Positions 1-7,653 of a DNA stretch of 24,798 nt are shown in pieces (the first letter of the stretch is position 1; each line of letters starts with the position of its first letter). The notes under the pieces are model-generated. The model was not told where the DNA came from, ran no database searches, and was given only the letters and a program-made list of their open reading frames with translations. This stretch comes from an uncultured Ellagibacter sp. Lineage in GTDB: Bacteria; Actinomycetota; Coriobacteriia; Coriobacteriales; Eggerthellaceae. The stretch lies in assembly GCF_934617235.1 (NCBI RefSeq), contig NZ_CAKTTZ010000037.1, positions 1 to 24,798 of the forward strand. The letters are read 5' to 3'. A program made the translations under genes and the position numbers.

Positions 1-12
1 TCCGAAATCGGA

Positions 13-1620
13 TCAGGCATGATACTTGCCGATCGAGGCGGCATGCACAAAGGCGCTGAACAGCGGATGCGGGCGGGTCGGGCGGCTCTTGAACTCGGGG
101 TGACCCTGACTTGCAACGAACCACGGGTGATCGGGAAGCTCGATCATCTCGGTCAGACGGCCGTCGGGCGACACGCCAGAGATAACAAGCCCCGCCTCCT
201 GAAGGCGATCGCGGTAGGCGTTATTCACCTCGTAACGATGGCGATGGCGTTCGTAGATGATTTCCTCGCCATACGCTTCGAATGCGCGCGAGCCGGGAGT
301 CACCCTGCAGGGGTAAGCGCCCAGGCGCATGGTGCCGCCCTTGTCTTCAACATCCTCCTGCTCGGGCATGAGGTCGATCACGGGGTATTCTGCCTGCTCG
401 TCGAATTCTGCCGACGTGGCACCCGTCATTCCTGCGACATCGCGGGCAAATTCGCACACCGCCGCCTGAAGTCCCAGGCAGATGCCGAGAAACGGTACTT
501 TGTTCACGCGAGCATAACGCGCCGCAGCGATCTTGCCCTCGAAGGCGCGCTGGCCGAAACCGCCCGGCACGAGAATGCCGTCCATTGAGCCGAGGGTTTC
601 CTCGGCGTTGTCGTCGGTAAGCTCCTCGCCGTCGATGAGGTGCACTTCCACGTGGCGCCCCTCATGGACACCGGCGTGACCGAGGGCCTCGATGACGGAA
701 AGATACGCATCCGGAAGCGAGACGTACTTGCCCACAACCGCGATGTCGACCTGGCCCTCACAGTTGTCCGACGCCTCGAGAAACGACTTCAGCGGCGTCA
801 AATCGATCGGCCGCACCTCAAGCCCGAGCTTGTCGAGAACCTTCACGTCGAATCCCTGCTCGTCGAGGGCAAGCGGCACCTGATAGATGGAAGGCGAGTC
901 GACGCAAGCAAGCACGTCCTCGGTCGCCACGTCGCAGAACAGCGCAATCTTCTCGCGCACCTTGTCGGTGATCTCGTGATCGGAGCGACACACGATGAAA
1001 TCGGGCTGCACGCCGATGGAGCGCAGCTCCTTGACGGAGTGCTGCGTGGGCTTGGTTTTCACCTCATGAGCTGCGGCGATATAGGGAACAAGCGTCACGT
1101 GCACGAAGAGCACGTCACCTGGATCTTTCTCCTTTTTGAACTGACGGGCAGCTTCGATGAAGGGTTGGGATTCGATGTCGCCGATCGTGCCGCCGATCTC
1201 GGAGATGACGATGTCGGCGTTCGATTGGGAGGCGATGCGGCGCAGACGCTCTTTGATGGCCTCGGTCACATGGGGAATGACCTGCACGGTTCCGCCGAGG
1301 AAGTCGCCGCGTCGCTCGCGCGCGATAAGCGTCTGGTAGATAGAACCCTGCGTGAAGTTGGACTCGCGCGAAAGGGATTCGTCGATGAAGCGCTCATAGT
1401 GACCCAAATCGAGGTCACCCTCATGGCCGTCATCGGTGACGAAGACCTCACCATGCTGGAACGGGCTCATGGTGCCGGGGTCGACGTTCAGGTACGGGTC
1501 CATCTTCTGCATGGTCACCTTGTAGCCGCGCGCCTTGAGCAGATGCCCCAAAGACGCCGCCGTGATTCCCTTGCCCAACGATGAGACGACGCCGCCCGTT
1601 ACAAATATATGCTTGGCCAT
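13..1620 (-). CDS. pyrG: CTP synthase (glutamine-hydrolysing)
   Basis: Converts UTP, ATP and glutamine into CTP, the last step of pyrimidine nucleotide synthesis, in the cytoplasm. The 535-residue protein has the usual family length. The amidoligase domain opens with MAKHIFVTGGVVSSLGKG (residues 1-18, the nucleotide-binding loop) and runs to about residue 275. The class I glutaminase domain follows, with the nucleophile C381 in FLGICLGLQ and the H507/E509 pair in SQGHPEF. The open frame continues upstream to 1776, but the start at 1620 is chosen because the family's conserved N-terminus begins there and AAGGAG lies a few bases ahead of the ATG. It stands alone, with a terminator-like hairpin between it and the next minus-strand gene. 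Bases 1-12 just after the stop (TCCGA-AA-TCGGA) could be part of a terminator cut by the window edge. Confidence 0.97.
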   Translation of the reverse strand: MAKHIFVTGGVVSSLGKGITAASLGHLLKARGYKVTMQKMDPYLNVDPGTMSPFQHGEVFVTDDGHEGDLDLGHYERFIDESLSRESNFTQGSIYQTLIARERRGDFLGGTVQVIPHVTEAIKERLRRIASQSNADIVISEIGGTIGDIESQPFIEAARQFKKEKDPGDVLFVHVTLVPYIAAAHEVKTKPTQHSVKELRSIGVQPDFIVCRSDHEITDKVREKIALFCDVATEDVLACVDSPSIYQVPLALDEQGFDVKVLDKLGLEVRPIDLTPLKSFLEASDNCEGQVDIAVVGKYVSLPDAYLSVIEALGHAGVHEGRHVEVHLIDGEELTDDNAEETLGSMDGILVPGGFGQRAFEGKIAAARYARVNKVPFLGICLGLQAAVCEFARDVAGMTGATSAEFDEQAEYPVIDLMPEQEDVEDKGGTMRLGAYPCRVTPGSRAFEAYGEEIIYERHRHRYEVNNAYRDRLQEAGLVISGVSPDGRLTEMIELPDHPWFVASQGHPEFKSRPTRPHPLFSAFVHAASIGKYHA

Positions 1621-1941
1621 GATTCTCCTTCTGATGCGCAACCGAAATGCTATCCAACCTCGTGAGTTACGACCTCGGGCTGCGCGAGTCGACACGCTCG
1701 GACGCGGCCAGGCAAACTCCAAACGTTCGTTCATTTTACTCGAACGAGCAAAACGCACGGGGAACGCACCGCGCATTTAACACATCAGTAACGAAGGAAG
1801 GGGCGCTGCAGAAACCCATGCCCACAGCGCCCCTCATACAAGCGAAAAGCAATCGCCGCAGCCCAGGTATACCCCCTGGACAGAAAGGCGCACAGCAGGG
1901 CGCACGCTCAAAAGAAGAAGCGCGTCATCAGGGAAAGCGCA
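1621..1941. other. Intergenic region upstream of pyrG
   Basis: About 320 bases without a convincing gene. It holds the ribosome binding site of pyrG, a hairpin at 1800-1833 that probably ends the transcript of the minus-strand gene to the right, and a small inverted repeat CGTTCG/CGAACG at 1724-1729 and 1741-1746. A TAAAAT on the minus strand just left of that repeat could be a -10 box, but I found no matching -35 box, so the pyrG promoter is not firmly placed. Confidence 0.5.
1785..1833 (-). terminator. Probable terminator after the SLH/C39 gene
   Basis: A perfect nine-base inverted repeat GGGGCGCTG/CAGCGCCCC (1800-1808 and 1825-1833) lies downstream of the minus-strand gene that ends at 1942. 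On the minus strand it is followed by CTTCCTTCGTTAC, which is T-rich but not a clean U-run. The plus-strand side has no T-run, so the minus strand is the likelier direction. Confidence 0.5.
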
Positions 1942-3201
1942 CTACCCCAGCGCCAAGACGTCGCGCGCGAGGACGGTGACCATCTTCGCCGTCGCTGCAC
2001 GATCGGCCACGTATTGCGGAAGCGCGTTGTTCGAGCCGTTAGAAGGCGAACCCGTCATGACACCCGCCTGGGCGCACCAGGCTACCGCATCGCGCGCCCA
2101 AGGGGAAATCGCGTCCGCGTCGTCAAAGATGTCCAGGTTTGACTGGTCAACCGCGGTGTTCGCGCCTGCAATCTTGTTCGCATAATTCGCAATCATCTTG
2201 GCGAGCTGTTCGCGCGAAACCTCCATGTCAGGCGCGAAATCGTTCGTTCCGTCCCAACCGTTCACGACACCGACCTCGCGTGCCCAGGTAAGCGCCTGCC
2301 CGTAGAAATCCTCGTAGTTCGCATCATCGAACTCGGGCTTGTCGGAAGTGACCTGGGGCTTGCCCGCCACGCGCCAAAGGATAGTGACTGCCTCGGAGCG
2401 TCGGAGGGCATTCGCGGGCCCGAACAACGTCGTGCCTTCATACCCGGTGATGTAGCCATGGTCGTAAACATAATCGACAACGCCCGAGTCGACAAACCAG
2501 TCGCCATAGTAGCAATCGCTGAAATGCTCGGAGGGAACGCGCCCGTCATCGACGCCAGCCGACGCGTATGAGATGCGCACGTTGCCCATCCAATCGCCAT
2601 AGCGCAGCGTGAGCCCGCGCGAGGAGAGCGACTCAGGTTCGAGTCCCGAGGTCCGGTCGGGGTCGAGGATGATGAAATTGTCGGTGGAAAGATTGTCCGG
2701 GTTATCCACGCCCTCGTATCCGATAACGGTGACCCAGTGCTGCGAGCCGCTTCCCGTGGTCACGAAGAGCACGACCGGATGGCCGTCGTTGATGGCGTTA
2801 TAGAGCGTGCGAAGCACGTCAGACTCGCTCCCGATGACACGGCAGTCGAACTCGTCGGTCATGTTCTTGCCGTAAAACCCGCTCTCGCCGCGGGAGCCGC
2901 CGTAGTAGTCGAACTCCGCCCACGTGTGCACGATGCCTGTCGTGATGGTTTCCGCATACGCCGCGGCGTAGCCCAAACACGACCCGCCCGTGTGCTGGAG
3001 CCCCACCTGGTTGATGAGCACCTGGTCGAACTTGAGCATGCGCCCATTCGACTGCAGTGTGATGCGGGCCTCATCCGCACCCGATGAGGATCCCTCGCTT
3101 ACCGCAAAGGCAGCGGGCGGAAGGGAGAGTGCAGAGGCGAGGGCGATTGCGCACGCAGTAGCGGCAGAGTCCTTGAGAAAGCGAGACGGTCGAGAAGCCA
3201 T
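1942..3201 (-). CDS. Secreted C39-like cysteine peptidase with three S-layer-homology repeats
   Basis: A 419-residue predicted cell-surface protein. Residues 1-34 form a classical signal peptide (basic start, hydrophobic run, AFA before the mature part). Residues 55-215 look like a C39/papain-like peptidase: C75 in TGGSCLGYA, H155 in SQHWVTVIGY and D180 in IILDPD would form the Cys-His-Asp triad. Residues 230-280, 287-347 and 356-419 are three SLH repeats, each with a basic motif of the TRAE type (LRRSEA, VSREQL, ADRAAT); such repeats bind secondary cell-wall polymer. The start at 3201 is chosen because AGAGG lies ahead of it and it begins the signal peptide; the frame stays open to 3465, but the upstream ATGs lack a binding site. 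The substrate is unknown. It could also be a catalytically inactive peptidoglycan- or host-binding protein. Confidence 0.82.
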   Translation of the reverse strand: MASRPSRFLKDSAATACAIALASALSLPPAAFAVSEGSSSGADEARITLQSNGRMLKFDQVLINQVGLQHTGGSCLGYAAAYAETITTGIVHTWAEFDYYGGSRGESGFYGKNMTDEFDCRVIGSESDVLRTLYNAINDGHPVVLFVTTGSGSQHWVTVIGYEGVDNPDNLSTDNFIILDPDRTSGLEPESLSSRGLTLRYGDWMGNVRISYASAGVDDGRVPSEHFSDCYYGDWFVDSGVVDYVYDHGYITGYEGTTLFGPANALRRSEAVTILWRVAGKPQVTSDKPEFDDANYEDFYGQALTWAREVGVVNGWDGTNDFAPDMEVSREQLAKMIANYANKIAGANTAVDQSNLDIFDDADAISPWARDAVAWCAQAGVMTGSPSNGSNNALPQYVADRAATAKMVTVLARDVLALG

Positions 3202-3506
3202 GAAACCTCTTATCCGGACGAAGGGCCGCACCCCTCGTCCTGCAGCGGGAATTCGCAAACCCGCCGATCGCGAGAACATAAAACAGCGTCGATTGTAGCA
3301 TGAGGGCCGAAAACGCCCCCTCGTACCTGCGTGTTCCCTCCATAACGCCAGGTGAGAGCATCCTGCCTCGCGGGTGGCCACGATTGCTCGCGAAAACGGG
3401 TTCTTTGAATCTTCGCGGCAAGAACACCTACTGCGCGCCCCCTTCGCTATAATGATTCGGTTCATGGGTTTATAAAGGTTGCGTTAAGCGGAAGGGTCTC
3501 GTTCAT
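3202..3506. promoter_or_regulatory. Divergent promoter region between the SLH gene and the DUF1846 gene
   Basis: Holds the start signals for two divergent genes. On the plus strand a perfect TATAAT (3448-3453) lies about 50 bases before the DUF1846 start, without a good -35 box at the usual distance, and GGAAGG (about 3491-3496) is the likely ribosome binding site. On the minus strand AGAGG precedes the SLH-gene start at 3201. No small gene is convincing here. Confidence 0.45.
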
Positions 3507-4988
3507 ATGCGCCAAGGATTCGACAACGACAAATACATCGCACTTCAAGCAGAGCACATCAGAAGCCGCATCAACCAATTCGGGGGCAAGCTCTACCTCG
3601 AGTTCGGCGGCAAGCTCTTCGACGACTACCACGCGAGCCGCGTCCTTCCCGGGTTCGAGCCCGACAGCAAGTTCCGCATGCTAAAGACCATGGTCGACGA
3701 GGTCGAGATCATCATCGCGATCAACGCGAACCACATCGAGAAATCAAAGACGCGCGGCGATCTGGGCATCACCTACGATGAGGAGGTCCTGCGCCTGCTC
3801 GACGTGTTCCGCTCGCGCGGGTTCGCCACCTCGGGCGTCGTGATCACCCACTTCGAGAACCAGCCTTCCGCCGTGGCCTTCCGTTCGCGCCTTGACGGCC
3901 TGGGAATCAAAAGCTATCTGCACTACCCCATCGCCGGGTACCCCTACGACACCGCGCGCATCGTCTCCGACGAGGGCTATGGCAAAAACGAGTTCGTGGA
4001 AACGACGCACCCGCTCGTCGTGGTGACCGCCCCCGGCCCCGGCTCGGGCAAGATGGCAACCTGCCTCTCGCAGCTCTACCACGAGCACAAGCGCGGGAAC
4101 CTGGCGGGTTACGCGAAATACGAGACCTTCCCCATTTGGAACCTGCCGCTGAAGCACCCGGTCAACATCGCCTACGAGGCCGCGACGGTCGATCTGGACG
4201 ACGCGAACTGCATCGACCCCTTCCATCTGGAGGCCTACGGAAAGACCACGGTGAACTACAACCGGGACGTGGAAATTTTCCCCGTGCTGAAGACCATGAT
4301 GGAGCGGATCGCAGGAGAAAGCCCCTACCAGTCGCCCACCGACATGGGCGTGAACATGGCGGGGCTTGCGATTGTGGATGACGACGCCGTGCGCGACGCC
4401 GCGAAGATGGAAATCGTACGCCGCTACTTCCAGGCTGCCGTCGACGCGCGCCGCACCGGCATTCACGAGGAACGCGTCGAGCGGCTCGAGCTTTTGATGA
4501 ACCAAGCGGGCATCGACTCGAGCTTCTCACCTGCGCGTTCGGCTGCACTCCTTAAGGAGGAGACGACGGGCGGCCCCGCGGGTGCCATGGTGCTTGCCGA
4601 CGGGCGCGTGGTCACCGGCAAGACGTCTCCGCTTTTGGGCGCCGCGTCCTCGCTTTTGATGAACGCGCTCAAGGCGGTCTCAGGCGTCGACGACGACATC
4701 TACGTCATCAGCGACGACGTGATCAAGCCCATCTGCACGCTCAAGACCTCGACGCTGCATTCGAAGAACCCGCGCCTGCACTCAGACGAGACGCTACTCG
4801 CGCTCTCGGTGAGCTCCGCGACCGACCCGCTCGCCCAGCAGCTTCTCGACCACGTGGACGACCTGCGCGGATGCGACGCCTTCTTCAGCGTGATCCTCTC
4901 CGCGACCGACGAGAGGCTCTACCGCACCTTGGGAATCAACGTCTGCTGCGAGCCGAAATACGAGCAGCGCAGCTACTACCATAAGTAA
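3507..4988 (+). CDS. DUF1846 domain-containing protein
   Basis: A 493-residue cytoplasmic protein that matches the DUF1846 family over its whole length and at its usual size. Recognisable blocks are the N-terminal GFDNDKYIALQAEHI (residues 4-18), LYLEFGGKLFDDYHASRVLPG (29-49), a P-loop-like GPGSGKMATCLSQLY (177-191) and the NLPLKHPVN region near residue 215. The phosphate-loop-like motif hints at nucleotide or phosphate binding, but no reaction is established that I can state. The gene stands alone between a TATAAT promoter candidate and a strong terminator, so its context gives no clue to its role. Family membership is confident; function is unknown. Confidence 0.88.
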   Translation: MRQGFDNDKYIALQAEHIRSRINQFGGKLYLEFGGKLFDDYHASRVLPGFEPDSKFRMLKTMVDEVEIIIAINANHIEKSKTRGDLGITYDEEVLRLLDVFRSRGFATSGVVITHFENQPSAVAFRSRLDGLGIKSYLHYPIAGYPYDTARIVSDEGYGKNEFVETTHPLVVVTAPGPGSGKMATCLSQLYHEHKRGNLAGYAKYETFPIWNLPLKHPVNIAYEAATVDLDDANCIDPFHLEAYGKTTVNYNRDVEIFPVLKTMMERIAGESPYQSPTDMGVNMAGLAIVDDDAVRDAAKMEIVRRYFQAAVDARRTGIHEERVERLELLMNQAGIDSSFSPARSAALLKEETTGGPAGAMVLADGRVVTGKTSPLLGAASSLLMNALKAVSGVDDDIYVISDDVIKPICTLKTSTLHSKNPRLHSDETLLALSVSSATDPLAQQLLDHVDDLRGCDAFFSVILSATDERLYRTLGINVCCEPKYEQRSYYHK

Positions 4989-5003
4989 GGCGCCTGCACG
5001 ATA

Positions 5004-5085
5004 AAAAAACGCCACGGCCCCATCGAGCCCCGCATGAGTGAGTCATCGTTCATGCACAAGGGCTAGATGGGGCCTTCGGCTTTTC
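5004..5085. terminator. Bidirectional intrinsic terminator
   Basis: A stem of nine perfect pairs (GGCCCCATC at 5016-5024 with GATGGGGCC at 5066-5074) continues with GAGCCC/GGGCT. On the plus strand it is followed by TTCGGCTTTTCC, ending the DUF1846 transcript. On the minus strand it is followed by GTGGCGTTTTTTTA, ending the reductase operon. The long loop (about 30 bases) is unusual, but the two convergent genes and the T-runs on both sides support the call. Confidence 0.82.
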
Positions 5086-5697
5086 CTAGCAAGCAAGCAA
5101 AAGCGCCTTTTCTAATCTGACAAGACAAGAGAAGTACCCTTGAGGGGAAATTCCTTCGATTCGATCGAGGAACGCATCAATCCATGACAGTGGATGCTTG
5201 ACGACGAACGAACGCGCCTGCTCCTCGTAGCCATCGCCTTCACCCACACGTCGGCACAGCTCCGAGAGATAAAGCAGCTCGATGCCCATATGATCCTCGT
5301 ACTGGCGGTTCTCGTTGCTCAGCTCCAATCCGAGGTCGTGCAGGTAATTGCGCATTTCGAAGGTTGCCTCACCAAAGCCAACGTTGGTGCTTCCACGATA
5401 CATCGTCTCCCACGGTGGTGCCGCCGGCGAAGGAGGCCCGACGAACAGGCGCGTGTATTCGACAGACACAGCTTCGACAGCCCCCTTACCGCGTTCCTTT
5501 CCAATTCGCTCAACGGTACTCTCGCAGAGGCTGATAGCCTCGCCAATACCATCTTCGCCAAAGTCGGGAAGGCTTTTCCAAAACAAAGGATCGAGACCTA
5601 CAGACTGGGTTTGCGTCATAGGTTTGAGCAGGGAGTTTCCGATGAAAGCGAGCATATCGCTGTATCGCAAATAATCAATTTGAGTAACGATGGACAT
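5086..5697 (-). CDS. TorD/DmsD-family molecular chaperone for the molybdoenzyme
   Basis: A 203-residue cytoplasmic, mostly helical protein of the TorD family. These chaperones bind the Tat signal peptide of a specific molybdoenzyme and hold it until the cofactor is inserted. Family marks are EYTRLFVGPP (residues 80-89), PPWETMY (94-100) and EDHMGIELLYLSEL (134-147), the proline-rich and E-x-x-H motifs of the group. The start at 5697 has AGGAGC six bases ahead. It is the last gene of the minus-strand reductase operon, 104 bases after the NrfD gene, and its likely client is the catalytic subunit at 7654-10038, which carries a twin-arginine signal. The partner assignment is an inference from position. 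Confidence 0.88.
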   Translation of the reverse strand: MSIVTQIDYLRYSDMLAFIGNSLLKPMTQTQSVGLDPLFWKSLPDFGEDGIGEAISLCESTVERIGKERGKGAVEAVSVEYTRLFVGPPSPAAPPWETMYRGSTNVGFGEATFEMRNYLHDLGLELSNENRQYEDHMGIELLYLSELCRRVGEGDGYEEQARSFVVKHPLSWIDAFLDRIEGISPQGYFSCLVRLEKALLLAC

Positions 5698-5801
5698 CGT
5701 TTGCTCCTAACTACCCTCGTACCGCCCACAGAAAGGCAATCTGCAGACGATACGAGAAATAAAAGCATAAGAGGAGATGAGAAGGGTATCGCACTAGGCA
5801 G

Positions 5802-7013
5802 TTAAGAAGCTCGAGCTTCGCTGACCCCCGCCATTGGAACCGTCGCCTTCCCTTCCCCGATTAGCTTCGATACCAAGGCAAGATAAACCAGAGTTGCAAG
5901 GGATATAACACCAAGTACCACAAGAATCTCGATCGGTGTCGGAGCATATGACCCGGCAGTCGACCAGATATCGACGCCACTGGAATGCGCGGCAACGCTC
6001 GAACCTGATGAAATGCCAGGAGCACCCGCCATGTTCGGATGAATGAACGAGGTAAACAGGAGCCATACGCGCTTGCACAGAACACCAAGCACCACGAGGG
6101 CGCTTGACACCATCACAAGTCCCGTGCGCTGACGGTTCTTGGCGAACACCAGGATGCAGAAGGGAACAATCAGACCGGCAACAACTTCGAACCAAAAGAA
6201 CGGAGCCGTCGCGCCCGAAAACATCTCGCCAAGGAGCTGTGCGCCACCCGCAGACTGGGGATAGGCGACCGTGAGGACCTCGCAGCCGACGAAGAAAGCA
6301 TCGACGGCAATGCAGGTCGCGAGCAGACCGGCAAGACTCGCCATGAGATCGCGCCCCAGCTTGATAAGCTTCGCCTTCTCGAGCGAGACGAGCGAGATAA
6401 GCAGGAGGGCGAGACCCGAATCCATGGCAGAGGCCACGAAGATAGGCGCCATGATGGCCGAGTACCAGCCCTCGCGTGAGATCTGCAAACCGAAGATCCA
6501 TGCCGTCACGCTGTGCACGAGGATGGCGATGGGGAGGGCAAAGCGGCTGATGACAGCGACTTTGCCCCGATCGGCCTTCTTCGAACACATGAAATACAGG
6601 TACAGGATGTTAATAACGAGATAGCAAACGATAACGCACACGTCCCACAAAAGCGGAGACATGAAGTTCGGGCCTGTGAGGATGCGCCAGACGCGGTACA
6701 CCCCGCCAAGGTCAATGAGAACGAACAAGCCCGCCACGCAGATGCACACCGTGGACAAGATGACCGCCGGCAGAGCGACCTTCTTGAACTTCTCAATATG
6801 AAACACCGAAGCAGAGCTGGCAACGATAAGGCCGCCTGCAGACAGACCGACGAACAACATGAACATGGTGATGTAGAGACCCCATGAAGCGCCATTGCTC
6901 ATGCCAGTGACGCCAAGGCCATTCATCAGCTGAAACACATAGGCGCATAATCCGGCGATCGTCAAAATGCCAAGAATGCCCACAGCGATTTTGTTTCTTT
7001 TAAGCAATTCCAT
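5802..7013 (-). CDS. NrfD/PsrC-type membrane subunit of the reductase
   Basis: A 403-residue integral membrane protein with about ten hydrophobic segments, of the NrfD/PsrC family. It would anchor the reductase and pass electrons from menaquinol to the ferredoxin subunit. The segment GLYITMFMLFVGLSAGGLIV (about residues 46-65) and the following DLGGVYRVWR (101-110) are typical of the family. It is longer than the eight-helix forms (about 320 residues), with extra C-terminal helices. AGGAGG lies ahead of the ATG and overlaps the stop region of the ferredoxin gene 12 bases upstream, so translation is probably coupled. The complex would be of DmsABC/PsrABC type; substrate and exact quinone site are not readable from sequence. 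Confidence 0.9.
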   Translation of the reverse strand: MELLKRNKIAVGILGILTIAGLCAYVFQLMNGLGVTGMSNGASWGLYITMFMLFVGLSAGGLIVASSASVFHIEKFKKVALPAVILSTVCICVAGLFVLIDLGGVYRVWRILTGPNFMSPLLWDVCVIVCYLVINILYLYFMCSKKADRGKVAVISRFALPIAILVHSVTAWIFGLQISREGWYSAIMAPIFVASAMDSGLALLLISLVSLEKAKLIKLGRDLMASLAGLLATCIAVDAFFVGCEVLTVAYPQSAGGAQLLGEMFSGATAPFFWFEVVAGLIVPFCILVFAKNRQRTGLVMVSSALVVLGVLCKRVWLLFTSFIHPNMAGAPGISSGSSVAAHSSGVDIWSTAGSYAPTPIEILVVLGVISLATLVYLALVSKLIGEGKATVPMAGVSEARAS

Positions 7014-7025
7014 AGCGCACCTCCT

Positions 7026-7643
7026 CTATTTGAAGTAATGGACTTGCGGACGCGTGCCCTGGTCTCCCAACAGCACAAATCCATCGTGACTGCGAAGGGT
7101 TCGGGAGATTTCGCTATCCGGATCATCAAGATCACCGAAGATGCGCGCGCCAGGCGGGCAGCATATCACGCACATGGGCTCTTCCCCGCGGTCGGTGCGC
7201 TCTTTGCACATCGTGCATTTCTCAGCAACGCCCTTCGGGCGAACAGGGACATCCTTGTCCCCGTAGTTGAAATCGGGATTGCGCACAGGCTCGTTCCAAT
7301 TGAATACGCGCGCGTTGTACGGGCATGCTGCCATGCACATACGGCAGCCAATGCACTTGTCGTAATCGATTTCTACACGGCCCTTGTCATCTTTGTAGGT
7401 CGCGCCCGTCGGGCACACCCTCAAGCAAGCAGGGTTTTCACAATGCTGACATGCGACGGGGATATAGGTGCGCTCCAGATTTGGATAGCTGCCAAGCGCA
7501 CCGTCGATCACATCGCATCCCTCGGTGAGCACGCGGTTCCATAGCATGCCGTCGGGCACATTATTCTGCATCTTGCAGGCATTCGCGCAAGTATGGCACC
7601 CGATACAGCGCCCAAGATTAATGGCAATTGCTAATTTGGCCAT
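7026..7643 (-). CDS. Four-cluster ferredoxin subunit of the reductase (DmsB/PsrB-like)
   Basis: A 205-residue iron-sulfur electron-transfer protein that would carry electrons from the membrane subunit to the molybdenum subunit. All 16 cysteines for four [4Fe-4S] clusters are visible: CIGCHTCANAC (C13, 16, 19, 23), CQHCENPACLRVC (C65, 68, 73, 77), CIGCRMCMAAC (C97, 100, 103, 107) and CTMC plus C158 and C162 near PMCVICCPPGA. In some DmsB proteins one of these cysteines is replaced, but here none is missing. It has no signal peptide, as is usual for this subunit, which is carried out with the catalytic subunit. The ribosome binding site AGGTGA overlaps the stop codon of the upstream catalytic gene, indicating a tightly coupled operon. 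Confidence 0.94.
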   Translation of the reverse strand: MAKLAIAINLGRCIGCHTCANACKMQNNVPDGMLWNRVLTEGCDVIDGALGSYPNLERTYIPVACQHCENPACLRVCPTGATYKDDKGRVEIDYDKCIGCRMCMAACPYNARVFNWNEPVRNPDFNYGDKDVPVRPKGVAEKCTMCKERTDRGEEPMCVICCPPGARIFGDLDDPDSEISRTLRSHDGFVLLGDQGTRPQVHYFK

Positions 7644-7653
7644 AAGATCTCAC

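Noticed and set aside
640..1584. 314-residue plus-strand open frame opposite pyrG
   Set aside because: It lies wholly antisense to a complete conserved CTP synthase; its composition (His/Leu/Arg/Asp-rich) is that of a mirrored GC-rich gene and it shows no recognisable domain.
1724..1747. Possible LexA (SOS) box upstream of pyrG
   Set aside because: The Gram-positive SOS box has CGAAC before GTTCG with a four-base spacer; here the order is reversed (CGTTCG, then CGAACG) and the spacing is 11 bases.
5794..6588. 264-residue minus-strand frame overlapping the NrfD gene in another frame
   Set aside because: The NrfD frame has a clear family pattern, start and ribosome binding site; the overlapping frame is Cys/Arg/Ser-rich without any pattern.
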